Below, piece by piece: positions 28,715 through 38,034 of a DNA stretch of 64,000 nucleotides (position 1 is its first letter; each line of letters starts with the position of its first letter). The notes under the pieces are model-generated. The model was not told where the DNA came from. It searched no databases and was given only the letters and a program-made list of their open reading frames with translations. Source of the DNA: Clostridium sp. MD294 (lineage in GTDB: Bacteria > Bacillota > Clostridia > Lachnospirales > Anaerotignaceae); contig NZ_CP097810.1 of assembly GCF_000364165.2 (NCBI RefSeq), positions 2,730,130-2,794,129 of the forward strand, in the 5' to 3' direction. The translations under genes were made by a program, and so were the position numbers.

Positions 28715-30541
28715 GCTGAAAAAGTACCTTTTGCCCAACCTCCCCTATCTGTTCATCGGCTGGGCCTGCCTAAAGGTGGGGACGGCCTACCGTCTGGCGG
28801 CGGGGGCGGATTTGGCCCACAAGCTGGTGGGGATGGTGGCGGCCCTCGGCCCGGCCTTTGCCGACTTCGCGCCGGGGCTCAATCCTTTTGACTGGCTGGC
28901 GGGCATCGTGGGGGCCGTGGCGATCCGGCTGATTATCTACCAGAAGAGCAAAAAAGCCCAAAAATATCGCCGGGATGAAGAGTATGGTTCGGCCCGCTGG
29001 GGAACGGAAAAAGACATCAAGCCGTTCACCGACCCCAGGTTTGAAAACAACATCATTCTGACTGGGACGGAATTTCTCACCACCAACACCCGGCCCGCCG
29101 TCCCCGCCAACGCCCGGAATTTGAATTGCTGTGTTGTCGGTTCCTCCGGCTCCGGCAAGACCCGGTTCTGGCTCACGCCCCAGCTTCTGCAGGCCCATTC
29201 CTCCTATGTGGTGGTAGACCCAAAAGGCGGGGTGCTGGAGCAGGCCGGGTATTTCCTGCAAAAGAAAAAGGGATATAAAATCAAGGTTTTTAACAGCATT
29301 GATTTTTCCCGCTCCATGCACTACAACCCGTTAGCGTATATCCGCAACGAGACCGACATTTTGAAATTCGTCAATACCTTAATAGCTAACACCAAAGGCG
29401 AGGGCAAGGAGGGCGACCCGTTCTGGACAAAATCAGAAACGCTCCTATACTGCGCCCTTATCGCCTATATCATCTTCGAGGGCCCGGACGAGGATAAAAA
29501 CATGAACACCCTCGTTGACATGATTTCCGGCATGGAGGTCAAGGAAGACGATGACGATTTTATGAACGCGGTGGACTATATGTTCGCCGGGCTGGAAAAG
29601 AGAAAGCCGGACTGTTTCGCGGTCAAGCAGTACAAAAAGTACAAGCTGGCCAGCGGCAAGACTGCCCGCTCCATACTGATTTCATGCGGTGCGCGGCTGG
29701 CTCCATTTGACATCCCCCAGCTTAGGGAGATTATGAGCTATGACGAGATGGAGCTTGACAAGCTGGGGGACAGACGGACGGCGGCGTTCTTCATCATCAG
29801 CGATACCGATACCACCTACAACTTTATTGTAGCTCTGGCGTTTTCGCAGATGTTCAACCTGCTTTGTGAAAGGGCGGACAACGTACACGGGGGCCGCCTG
29901 CCCCATCATGTGCGGGTGCTGTGGGACGAGGCCGCCAACACCGGGCAAGTGCCCAACCTCGAAAAGCTGGTGGCGGTCATCCGCTCCCGGGAGGTGAGCC
30001 TGACGCTGTTCTACCAGCAGTTGGCCCAATGTAAAGCCATCTATGATAAAAACGCGGAAACCATTTTAGGCAACATGGACAGCGTGGTGTTCCTCGGGGC
30101 CGGGAGGCCAGCACCATCAAGGAAATATCGGAGAACTGGCTGGGCAAGGCCACCATCTCCATACAGACCGAGGGCCGCTCCCGTGGGCAGTCGGAAAGCT
30201 ACAACCAGAACACGCAACGGCTGGGCCGGGAGCTTATGACCCCCGCCGAGCTCGCCACCATGCCCGGCGACAGGTGCATCCTGCAACTGCGTGGCCTGCC
30301 GCCGTTCTATTCCCGGAAATATGATTTGAAACAGCATCCCAACTACCGATACACGGCGGAGGCGGACAAGAAGAAAAACACCTTTTCGCTGGAGCGGCTT
30401 ATCTGCCGCCGTATAAAAAAGCTCAATCCCAACGAGCAGTACACCGTGTACGAGGCGGACGTGCCGGACGAAACGCCCATAGACGAGGACGAGGACATCC
30501 TCAACTATGACGATTTGGACGACCCGGACGCTTTTGTATAG
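28701..30541 (+). pseudogene. virD4: VirD4/TcpA-type coupling protein, frameshifted
   Basis: An ATPase that links the relaxosome to the type IV secretion channel. Two N-terminal membrane segments are followed by Walker A VVGSSGSGKTRFW (about residues 146-153), VVVDPKGG, and the RVLWDEAANTGQVPNLEKL and IRSREVSL motifs. After NMDSVVFLG one G of a G-run is missing. The frame then changes; the correct continuation (EASTIKEISENWLGKAT... to DLDDPDAFV) resumes in the next frame and ends at 30541. Possible sequencing error in a G-run, but similar lesions recur through the element. Confidence 0.88.
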
Positions 30542-30545
30542 CTTT

Positions 30546-30560
30546 GGGACATTTTGTCCC
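30546..30560. repeat. Dispersed palindrome, site 3
   Basis: GGGACATTTTGTCCC, flanks CTTT..AAGG, directly after virD4. Confidence 0.85.
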
Positions 30561-30632
30561 AAGGAGCAACCTGCCGCCGAATATGGCGGCTTTTCTTGTA
30601 CCCGGGAACATCCCGGAGAAATGGAGGACTAT

Positions 30633-30845
30633 ATGGCATTTTTCGCATCCGCTATCACCACTTTGCAGACCCTTGTTATCGCGCTGAGCGCGGGCCTTGG
30701 CGTTTGGGGCGTTGTCAATCTGCTGGAGGGCTACGGCTCGGACAATCCTGGCTCAAAAAGTCAAGGCATGAAGCAGCTCATGGCCGGGGGCGGCATCATC
30801 GTCATCGGCACGACCCTCATCCCCCTGCTGTCGGGGCTGTTTTAA
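30633..30845 (+). CDS. Maff2-family small membrane protein
   Basis: 70 residues, MAFFASAITTLQTLVIALSAGLGVWGVVNLLEGYG...MAGGGIIVIGTTLIPLLSGLF, with two membrane segments. ATGGAGGACTAT provides the ribosome binding site. It resembles VirB2/TrbC-type small subunits by size and position between virD4 and virB6, so a pilin-like part of the transfer channel is plausible. Confidence 0.82.
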   Translation: MAFFASAITTLQTLVIALSAGLGVWGVVNLLEGYGSDNPGSKSQGMKQLMAGGGIIVIGTTLIPLLSGLF

Positions 30846-30857
30846 GGGCGGCGGCTT

Positions 30858-31724
30858 ATGGACTTTCTCACCGACTGGCTTGAGGACTGGCTGCGGGAGC
30901 TGCTGATCGGCGGCATCATGGGGAACCTTGAGGGGCTCTTTGATACCGTCAATGCCAGAGTCGGAGAGATTGCGGCGCAGGTAGGGACGACCCCGGCGGC
31001 ATGGAACGCCGGGGTTTTCTCCCTCATCCGCTAGCTTTCCGAGACGGTGATTTTACCCATCGCCGGGCTGGTGCTGACCTTTGTAGCTACCTATGAGCTC
31101 ATCCAGATGCTTCTTGAAAAAAACAATATGCACGAGGTTGACGTGGCGAACTTCTACAAATGGATGTTCAAGACCGCGTGCGCGGTGCTGATACTTTCCA
31201 ACACATTCAATATCGTGATGGCCGTCTTTGACGTGTCGCAGAGCGTGATTTCCCGCTCTGCCGGGCTGATACAGGGCTCCACGGCGGTTTCCCCGGATAT
31301 GTTAAACAATCTCCAGACCACGCTGGAGGGGATGGATTTGGGCCCGCTTTTAGGGCTGTGGCTCCAGTCCTCCGTTGTCGGCCTTACCATGCAGGCGCTG
31401 GGCATCATCATTTTCGTGCTGGTGTACGGAAGAATGATAGAAATATATCTGCTGACCAGCCTTGCGCCCATCCCCGTTGCCACCCTCTCCAACCGGGAGG
31501 TGGGCGGCATGGGCCAGAACTACTTAAAATCCCTTTTTGCCGTGGGCTTTCAAGGGATGCTGATTTTAGTCTGTGTCGGCATCTATGCGGTGCTGGTGCA
31601 GGGCATCGCTACCGGGGGCGACCCCATCGGCGCGATATGGGGAACCGTGGGCTATACGGTGCTCCTCTGCTTCATGCTGTTCAAGACCGGGACAATCGCC
31701 CGGAGCATCTTCGGGGCCCACTGA
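30858..31724 (+). pseudogene. VirB6/TrbL-like channel protein with an in-frame stop
   Basis: Starts MDFLTDWLEDWLRELLIGGIMGN, a polytopic membrane protein of 288 codons with hydrophobic segments at PIAGLVLTFVATYELI, TACAVLILSNTFNIV, LTMQALGIIIFVLVYG and later. A TAG at 31032-31034 (codon 59) interrupts it; reading continues in the same frame to GAH at 31724. It would form the inner-membrane part of the conjugation channel. Confidence 0.8.
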
Positions 31725-31738
31725 TTTAGCGGCACTTC

Positions 31739-31753
31739 GGGACATTTTGTCCC
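31739..31753. repeat. Dispersed palindrome, site 4
   Basis: GGGACATTTTGTCCC, flanks CTTC..AAAG, between virB6 and the spoVG-like gene. Confidence 0.85.
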
Positions 31754-31777
31754 AAAGTCCGGGAAAGGAGGCCGGAT

Positions 31778-32566
31778 ATGCCGAGACGGTACAAGCTGGG
31801 CCCGGAGGGTGAGATGCGCCGGGCATGGGGCGGAAAGCTCCTGGAGGAATTTGACCAGCGGGATATGCTGGCGTTTATGGCTGAAACCGACCTGCAACTG
31901 CATGGGGCGGTATCAGCGGAAACACTGTCCGCGATACACGCGGCAGGCTACGACTATACGGGCGGGGCGGTCATCCCCCGGCCCGGAAAGGAGGATTTAT
32001 CTATGGCAAACACACAGACGGCGGTGCAGACCGCTGAAATGGCGGAGGCCGCCCAGGAGGAAATGCGTCGTCTGATTTTCGAGGCCCCCATCGCGGAGCT
32101 GGCCGAGCACCAGGGCATCACCATTGACGAGGCCGTGGCCCTGCGGGTGGAGCAGAACCTTGCCGCCGCCACCATCCCCATCGAGGTGACGGTGCGCCCC
32201 ATTGAGCCCCAGAACAAACTGATAGGCTTTGCCAGCGTCAATTTCGGCGGCGTGGTGGTGGACGACTTCAAGGTGGTGAACGGGCAGAACGGCATCTTTT
32301 TAGGCGCGCCCTCAAAACCCGACCCCACCAGCAGATCCGGCTACCGGGCCACGGTGCGTATCAATGACCGGGGAACCCAGGAGCGGCTGAACGCGGCTGG
32401 GGTGGAGGCGTACCATTCGGCGGTTGAAAAGCTGATTGCCCGGGCCGAGGCGGTGCGCCCCGCGCCCATCCGGGAGCAGATGGACAAGGCGGGAAAGGAG
32501 GCCGCGCAGAAAAATGCCGCCCGTTCTGCCCCGGCAAAGGGAAAGGAGGGACGGGATGGCAGATAG
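31778..32566 (+). CDS. SpoVG-domain protein with N-terminal extension
   Basis: The C-terminal half (IEVTVRPIEPQNKLIGFASVNFGGVVVDDFKVVNGQNGIFLGAPSKP) is SpoVG-like, a small nucleic-acid-binding fold. A second strong start, AAAGGAGGATTTATCT-ATG at 32003 in the same frame, suggests that two genes (a short one and the SpoVG-like one) are read without a stop between them here. The first 75 residues (MPRRYKLGPEGEMRRAWGG...) match nothing I recognise. SpoVG-like genes are a regular component of these elements; their function there is unproved. Confidence 0.75.
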   Translation: MPRRYKLGPEGEMRRAWGGKLLEEFDQRDMLAFMAETDLQLHGAVSAETLSAIHAAGYDYTGGAVIPRPGKEDLSMANTQTAVQTAEMAEAAQEEMRRLIFEAPIAELAEHQGITIDEAVALRVEQNLAAATIPIEVTVRPIEPQNKLIGFASVNFGGVVVDDFKVVNGQNGIFLGAPSKPDPTSRSGYRATVRINDRGTQERLNAAGVEAYHSAVEKLIARAEAVRPAPIREQMDKAGKEAAQKNAARSAPAKGKEGRDGR

Positions 32567-33350
32567 CCCGGCTTTGGGACAAAATGTCCCAAACCTTAAC
32601 CCGGAACCCTCCGGGCTCTACCTCATGGACGGTATCGCGGGCCTGCGCTCCCTGCCGGAGCACTCAGTTGATATGCTTCTGACCGACCCGCCCTACGGCA
32701 CGACCCGCAACTATTGGGACGTGCCCCTGCCCCTCCCGGAGCTGTGGGAGGCGGTGCGCTGGGCCGTCAAGCCCTCCGGGGCGGTGCTGTTCTTCGCGCA
32801 GTGCCCCTATGACAAAATCCTCGGCGCGTCCAACCTCTCCATGCTCCGCTATGAGTGGGTGTGGTATAAGAGCCGCTGTACGGGATTTCTCAACGCCCGC
32901 CGCGCCCCGCTGAAAAAGACGGAGAACATTCTGGTATTTTACCAAAAACTCCCCTTATATAACCCGCAGTTTGAGCAGGGCAAGCCCTATAAGAAAATCG
33001 CGTCCCACCGCGACCAGAGCCCCAACTATGGAAAATTTGTCCGCTCCGGCAGCGGCTCGGAGGACGGGCGGCGGTTCCCGGGGAACCTGCTTTCATTCCA
33101 GACCGTGGCCCATACCGTACACCCCACCCAGAAACCCGTGGAGCTGTGCGAGTATCTGATAAAGACCTACACCAGCCCCGGCGAGGTGGTGGCGGACATC
33201 TGCGCGGGCTCCGGCACAATGGCCATCGCCGCGCTGAACACGGGCCGGAAGTTTATCTGCTTTGAGACGGCCCCGGCCTTTTACGGCCCGGCCACGGAGC
33301 GTATCATGCAGGCGCGGGCGGCTGTGGCCGCTGGCGGAAAGGGATTGTGA
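32556..33350 (+). CDS. DNA methyltransferase, DPPY type (beta-class order)
   Basis: 264 residues. The catalytic motif LLTDPPYGTTRNYWD (about residue 45) precedes the SAM-binding motif ADICAGSGTMAIAAL (about residue 215), the beta-class order; HPTQKPVELCEYLI is also typical. It probably makes N6-methyladenine and masks element DNA from host restriction, complementing ArdA. No partner endonuclease is present, so it is an orphan. It overlaps the end of the SpoVG-like gene. Its start lies just upstream of palindrome site 5, which is inside its coding region. Confidence 0.88.
   Translation: MADSPALGQNVPNLNPEPSGLYLMDGIAGLRSLPEHSVDMLLTDPPYGTTRNYWDVPLPLPELWEAVRWAVKPSGAVLFFAQCPYDKILGASNLSMLRYEWVWYKSRCTGFLNARRAPLKKTENILVFYQKLPLYNPQFEQGKPYKKIASHRDQSPNYGKFVRSGSGSEDGRRFPGNLLSFQTVAHTVHPTQKPVELCEYLIKTYTSPGEVVADICAGSGTMAIAALNTGRKFICFETAPAFYGPATERIMQARAAVAAGGKGL
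32576..32590. repeat. Dispersed palindrome, site 5
   Basis: GGGACAAAATGTCCC. Unlike most sites it lies within the first codons of a gene, encoding LGQNVPN of the methyltransferase. Confidence 0.85.
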
Positions 33351-33365
33351 TTATATCAAAACTTC

Positions 33366-33380
33366 GGGACATTTTGTCCC
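33366..33380. repeat. Dispersed palindrome, site 6
   Basis: GGGACATTTTGTCCC, flanks CTTC..AAAG, five bases before the prgI ribosome binding site. Confidence 0.85.
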
Positions 33381-33398
33381 AAAGAAAGGAGGCTTGAA

Positions 33399-33773
33399 AT
33401 GCCCTATGTGAATGTACCTAACGACTTATCCAAAATCAAGACAAAGATTGCTTTCAATCTGACGAAACGCCAGCTTGTGTGCTTTGGCGGCGCGGCCCTT
33501 GTGGGAGTCCCCTCCTACCTGCTGGCCCGGAATACCTTTGGGAACACGGCGGCGCTGTTTCTGATGCTGGGCATCATGCTCCCGGCGTTCCTGCTGGCGA
33601 TGTATGAAAAGGACGGCCTGCCGCTGGAAAAGGTGGTAAAGAACATCATACGGGCCCGGTATCTGCGGCCCGGGGTGAGGCCCTACAAGACCGGGAATAT
33701 CTATGCGCCCTTTACCGGGCAGGCGGGAAAGGAGGCAGTGAATGGAAAACCGAACAAGCAGGCGAAAGAATAA
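33399..33773 (+). CDS. PrgI-family (VirB3-like) protein
   Basis: 124 residues with a hydrophobic hairpin (LVCFGGAALVGVPSYLLAR and AALFLMLGIMLPAFLLAMY) and a basic C-terminus. PrgI/VirB3 proteins sit at the base of Gram-positive conjugation channels next to the VirB4 ATPase. AAAGGAGGCTTGAA precedes the start. The gene overlaps the VirB4 start by 32 bases, implying coupled translation. Confidence 0.88.
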   Translation: MPYVNVPNDLSKIKTKIAFNLTKRQLVCFGGAALVGVPSYLLARNTFGNTAALFLMLGIMLPAFLLAMYEKDGLPLEKVVKNIIRARYLRPGVRPYKTGNIYAPFTGQAGKEAVNGKPNKQAKE

Positions 33774-36084
33774 GGCTGCGTTGTCCGCCCAGCAGTCCAT
33801 CCCCTATGTGGCGATGCACCCGGACGGCGTGTGCCAGCTCCCCGGCGGGCTCTACACAAAGACCGTGGAATATGAGGACATCAATTATTCCGTGGCATCC
33901 ACCGAGGATCAGTCCGCGATATTCAGCGGGTGGAGCTCGTTCCTCAACTACTTCGACAGCGCGCTCCCCGTCCAGCTCTCCTTTATCAACCGCCGCTCCC
34001 ACTCCACCAGCCGCTACCATGTGAACATCCCCGCCCAGGTGGACGATTTTGACAGCATCCGGGGCGAGTTCGTGGGGATGCTGAAACGCCAGATTGCCCG
34101 GAGCAACAACGGGATTGAACGCTCCAAATATATCACCTTTGGCGTGCCCGCCGGGGGGATTGCCGCCGCCCGGCCCCGGCTTGACCGGGTGGAGGCGGAC
34201 GTGATGGGCAACCTCCACCGGCTGGGCGTGCCCTCGTCCCCGCTGGACGGGCGGGAGCGGCTGGCCCTCTTACATGGGCAGATGCACCCCGGACGGCGGG
34301 AGCCGTTCCGTTTTTCATGGGGCGATATTTCCAAAACGGGCATGGGGACAAAGGACTTCATCACCCCCAGCGGCGGCTTTGACTTTAGGGGCTCCCGGTT
34401 CTTTAAGGTGGGCGGCTTCTGGGGCGCGGCGTCCTATCTCCAGATTTTGGCGTCCGAGCTCTCTGACCGCCTTTTGCGGGAGGTTCTGGAGCTGGACGCG
34501 GAGCTCACCGTCACCATGCACATCCAGACCGTTGACCAGTTAAAGGCGATAAAGACCATCAAGGGGAAAATCTCGGACATCGACAAGATGAAAGTGGAGG
34601 AGCAGAAAAAGGCCGTCCGCGCCGGGTATGACATGGATATTCTTCCCCCCGACCTTATCACGTTCAGCAAGGACGCGGCGGAGCTTTTGGGGGATTTGCA
34701 GTCAAGGAATGAGCGGATGTTCCTTTTGACGTTCACCGTCATCAACCTCGCCCCCACCCGCCAGCGGCTGGAGAATGACGTGTTCACCGTCTCCGGCATC
34801 GCGCAGAAATACAACTGCGCCTTAAAGCGGCTGGACTGGCAGCAGGAGCAGGGCTTTATGTCCTCGCTGGCCCTCGGCTACAATGACGTGCAGATACAGC
34901 GGGGCATGACCACCAGCTCCACCGCGATTTTCATTCCCTTTATGACGAGGGAGCTCCGCATGGGCGGGCAGGCCCTCTACTACGGCATGAACGCACTTTC
35001 CCATAACGTCATCATGGCTGACCGGAAAAAACTGAAATCCGCTAACGGGATGTATCTGGGCTCCACGGGCTCCGGCAAGAGCTTTGCCGCCAAGCGGGAA
35101 TTGATAAACGTCTTTCTGGCGACCCAAGACCGCATCGTTATCGTTGACCCGATGGGGGAATATTCCCCGCTGGTGCGGCGGCTGGGCGGGCAGGTCATCG
35201 AAATCGCCCCGGACAGCCCCCACCATATCAATCCGATGGATATTCAGATGGGGCTTAATGACGAGGACAGCCCCCTTTCCATGAAAGCGGATTTTCTTCT
35301 TTCGCTGTGTGAGCTGGTGGTGGGCGGCAAGGACGGCCTGCAACCCATAGAGAAAACCGTCATCGACCGCTGTGTGCGGCTGGTGTACCGGGAGCTTGCG
35401 CTGGGGCTGGAGGGCGCAAAAATGCCCCTGCTCCAAGACTTGTATGAGGAGCTCTTGAAACAGCCGGAGCCGGAGGCAAAGCGCGTGGCAACGGCCCTTG
35501 AGCTCTACTGTACGGGCTCCCTCAATCTGTTCAACCACCCGACCAACGTGGACTTGAGCTCCCGCGTGGTGTGCATCGTGCTGAAAGGGCTGGGGGAGAA
35601 CCTCCGCAAGATTGCGATGCACGTCACCAACGAGTTTGTCACCTCGGCGGTGCATACCAACTACCAGAACGGGGCGGCGACATGGTGCTACTTTGACGAG
35701 TTCCACATCCTCCTGCGCGACCCGCTGACCGCCAGCTATTTCGTGGCGGTGTGGAAGATGCTCCGCAAAAAGGGCTGTGTGCCCTCGGCCCTCACCCAGA
35801 ACGTGAAAGACCTTTTGGCCAGCCGGGAGATTGAGAACATACTGGATAACACCGACTTCCTCGTCCTGCTCTCCCAGGCCCAGAGCGACCGGGCCATCAT
35901 CGCAAAACAGCTCGGCATTTCCGAGCACCAGCTTTCCTATATCACCCACAGCAACAGCGGCGAGGGCCTGCTGTTTTATGGGAATGTGACGATACCCTTT
36001 GTTGACCGTTTCCCCAAGGGGAAGATTTACAACCTGCTCACCACCCGCCCGGAGGACATAGCCAATGACCAGAGGAACGAATAG
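33742..36084 (+). CDS. virB4: VirB4-type conjugation ATPase
   Basis: 780 residues, intact. Walker A GSTGSGKSFAAKRE (about residue 440), IVIVDPMGEYSPL, Walker B WCYFDEFHILL (about residue 650) and TQNVKDLLAS. It powers assembly and substrate passage of the type IV secretion channel at the inner face of the membrane. The start overlaps the prgI gene. The C-terminal end overlaps the next gene by 20 bases. Confidence 0.95.
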   Translation: MENRTSRRKNKAALSAQQSIPYVAMHPDGVCQLPGGLYTKTVEYEDINYSVASTEDQSAIFSGWSSFLNYFDSALPVQLSFINRRSHSTSRYHVNIPAQVDDFDSIRGEFVGMLKRQIARSNNGIERSKYITFGVPAGGIAAARPRLDRVEADVMGNLHRLGVPSSPLDGRERLALLHGQMHPGRREPFRFSWGDISKTGMGTKDFITPSGGFDFRGSRFFKVGGFWGAASYLQILASELSDRLLREVLELDAELTVTMHIQTVDQLKAIKTIKGKISDIDKMKVEEQKKAVRAGYDMDILPPDLITFSKDAAELLGDLQSRNERMFLLTFTVINLAPTRQRLENDVFTVSGIAQKYNCALKRLDWQQEQGFMSSLALGYNDVQIQRGMTTSSTAIFIPFMTRELRMGGQALYYGMNALSHNVIMADRKKLKSANGMYLGSTGSGKSFAAKRELINVFLATQDRIVIVDPMGEYSPLVRRLGGQVIEIAPDSPHHINPMDIQMGLNDEDSPLSMKADFLLSLCELVVGGKDGLQPIEKTVIDRCVRLVYRELALGLEGAKMPLLQDLYEELLKQPEPEAKRVATALELYCTGSLNLFNHPTNVDLSSRVVCIVLKGLGENLRKIAMHVTNEFVTSAVHTNYQNGAATWCYFDEFHILLRDPLTASYFVAVWKMLRKKGCVPSALTQNVKDLLASREIENILDNTDFLVLLSQAQSDRAIIAKQLGISEHQLSYITHSNSGEGLLFYGNVTIPFVDRFPKGKIYNLLTTRPEDIANDQRNE

Positions 36085-37762
36085 CGCCGGGGACAAAGGC
36101 ACTTCGGGACAAAATGTCCCAAAGTCCCCCAAGGGCCCCAAAACCAGAAAATCGAAATTCCGCATGGAAAGCGAACAAGAGAAAATCAGCAAGTCCAAGC
36201 TCCGCATGGAGACGCGGGAGGACAAGCTGAACCGGGCCCGGAAAAAGCTGGAGGGGAAAAAGCCCCCCAAACCCCGGGGCCCGGTGCGCCGGGTGCTGGG
36301 GGCCGCCGGGTGGAACGTCCACGGCTTTGTGCATGGCAAGGTTTACGAGGTGGAGCATGAAAACGTGGGAACCGAAGGGGCCCACCGCTCCGAGCTTCTG
36401 GGCGAGGCCGTGGGCCGGGCGGCGGTGCATACCGTAAAAAAGCGCATCCGGGAGCACCCGGCCCGGGCCGTCCACAAGGCCGAGACGCAGTACATCAAGG
36501 CCCGGGCGGACTACCAGTTCCGCATGGCCGCCCAGGAGAACCCGGAGCTTGCAAGGAATGTTGTCACCCGCTACTGGCACAAGCAAAAGCTGAAAAAGCA
36601 GTACGCCAAACAAGCGCGGCAGGCGGCGAAACAGACCGCAAAGCAGGGGGCAAAGGCCGCTGGGAAAACCGCCGCCGCCACGGAAAAGCTGGCGGAGCAG
36701 GCTGTGGGCTTTGTGAAACGGCATCCCGTGGGGGTGCTGCTTGCGCTGGCCTGCGCGGTGCTTCTCTTTTCCCTCCAGTCCTGCGCGTCCTCCCTTGTCT
36801 CATTGGGGAACGCCGCCGCAGGAGCTGTGGGGGCCACCACCTACCCCGCCGAGGACGGGGATATGCTGGGGGCCGAGGCCGCCTACTGTTCACTGGAAGC
36901 GGAGCTCCGGCATTATCTGGATACCTACGAAAGCACCCACGACTATGACGAGTACCATTTTGATTTAGACGCTATCGAACACGACCCCTATGTGCTGGTT
37001 TCCATTCTGAGCGCATGGCATGAGGGGGAGTGGACGCTGGCGGATGTCTGGCCTACGTTGCAGATGCTCTTTGACCGCCAGTACACGCTGACCGAGAACG
37101 TGGTAAAGGAGCGACGGTACTACATCGAAACGGATACATGGACGGACGAGGAGGGCAACACCCACACCGACAGCTACCGGGTGTATTACGATTATTATAT
37201 CTGCACTGTGACACTGGATAACTTCAACCTTTCCCATCTTCCTATCTATATCATGGGGGAGGACAAGGTTTCCCGGTATTCCCTCTACATGGCAACGCTG
37301 GGGAACCGCCCCGACCTCTTTCCCGGCTCGTCCTATGTGGGGAAATACACCAACCCGCCAGAGGGCTACGAAGTGCCGGGGGAATATCTGGACGATGAGA
37401 CATTCGCGGTGATGCTCTCCGAGGCGGAGAAATTTTTGGGCTACCCCTATGTATGGGGCGGGAGCTCCCCGGCCACGTCCTTTGACTGCTCCGGCTTTGT
37501 CTCGTGGGTAGTCAATCATTCCGGCTGGAACGTGGGGCGGCTGGGGGCCCAGGGGCTCTACAACATCTGCACCAGAACCAGCTCCCCCCGCCCCGGCGAC
37601 CTTGTTTTCTTCAAAGGAACCTATGACACGCCGGGAGTCTCCCACTGTGGCATCTATGTGGGGGACGGGATGATGATACACTGTGGCGACCCCATCAGCT
37701 ACGCCAACTTGAACAGCAGCTACTGGCAGGCCCACTTCTACGCCTACGGGCGTTTACCGTGA
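36065..37762 (+). CDS. NlpC/P60 cell-wall hydrolase of the conjugation apparatus
   Basis: 565 residues. A basic N-terminal cytoplasmic region (1-220, rich in Lys/Arg/Ala) leads to one membrane segment (VGVLLALACAVLLFSLQS, about 221-240). An extracellular part follows, ending in an NlpC/P60 domain with Cys in FDCSGFVSWVV (about 475), His in GVSHCGIYVG (about 525) and His in MMIHCGDP. It opens peptidoglycan for the mating channel, like CwlT/TcpG proteins. Palindrome site 7 lies in its first codons. Confidence 0.9.
   Translation: MTRGTNSAGDKGTSGQNVPKSPKGPKTRKSKFRMESEQEKISKSKLRMETREDKLNRARKKLEGKKPPKPRGPVRRVLGAAGWNVHGFVHGKVYEVEHENVGTEGAHRSELLGEAVGRAAVHTVKKRIREHPARAVHKAETQYIKARADYQFRMAAQENPELARNVVTRYWHKQKLKKQYAKQARQAAKQTAKQGAKAAGKTAAATEKLAEQAVGFVKRHPVGVLLALACAVLLFSLQSCASSLVSLGNAAAGAVGATTYPAEDGDMLGAEAAYCSLEAELRHYLDTYESTHDYDEYHFDLDAIEHDPYVLVSILSAWHEGEWTLADVWPTLQMLFDRQYTLTENVVKERRYYIETDTWTDEEGNTHTDSYRVYYDYYICTVTLDNFNLSHLPIYIMGEDKVSRYSLYMATLGNRPDLFPGSSYVGKYTNPPEGYEVPGEYLDDETFAVMLSEAEKFLGYPYVWGGSSPATSFDCSGFVSWVVNHSGWNVGRLGAQGLYNICTRTSSPRPGDLVFFKGTYDTPGVSHCGIYVGDGMMIHCGDPISYANLNSSYWQAHFYAYGRLP
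36106..36120. repeat. Dispersed palindrome, site 7
   Basis: GGGACAAAATGTCCC, flanks CTTC..AAAG, inside the start of the NlpC/P60 gene, encoding GQNVPKS. Confidence 0.85.
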
Positions 37763-37776
37763 AAAGGAGGTTTTCA

Positions 37777-38034
37777 ATGGCGATTAGCAAGAGCGCAAAA
37801 ATCATGGCCGAGATCGAAAAGGTCAAGGGCAAAATCAGCGACCAGCAGGCCCGGCTGAAAGAGCTGGAACAGAAACACAAGGAGGCCGAGAACGAGGAAA
37901 TCGTGGACATCGTGCGAGGCATGAGCATTTCCCTTGAGGAGCTCCCGCTGGTGCTCCAGCGCATCAAGGCCGGGGACACTTTGGGACAAAATGTCCCGAA
38001 GTCCGCCGGGCCGGAAAAGGAGGACGCGGAATGA
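37777..38034 (+). CDS. DUF4315-family coiled-coil protein
   Basis: 85 residues. MAISKSAKIMAEIEKVKGKISDQQARLKELEQKHKEAENEEIV forms a coiled coil, followed by VRGMSISLEELPLVLQ. AAAAGGAGGTTTTCA precedes the ATG at 37777. The C-terminal LGQNVPKSAGP is encoded across palindrome site 8. A regular small component of Tn1549-like elements with no assigned function. Confidence 0.82.
   Translation: MAISKSAKIMAEIEKVKGKISDQQARLKELEQKHKEAENEEIVDIVRGMSISLEELPLVLQRIKAGDTLGQNVPKSAGPEKEDAE
37983..37997. repeat. Dispersed palindrome, site 8
   Basis: GGGACAAAATGTCCC in the reverse orientation (CTTT..GAAG), inside the 3' end of the DUF4315 gene. Confidence 0.85.

Noticed and set aside
34822-36339. A 505-codon open frame on the minus strand
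   Set aside because: It is the mirror of the virB4 gene in GC-rich DNA, has no ribosome binding site and shows no conserved motif.
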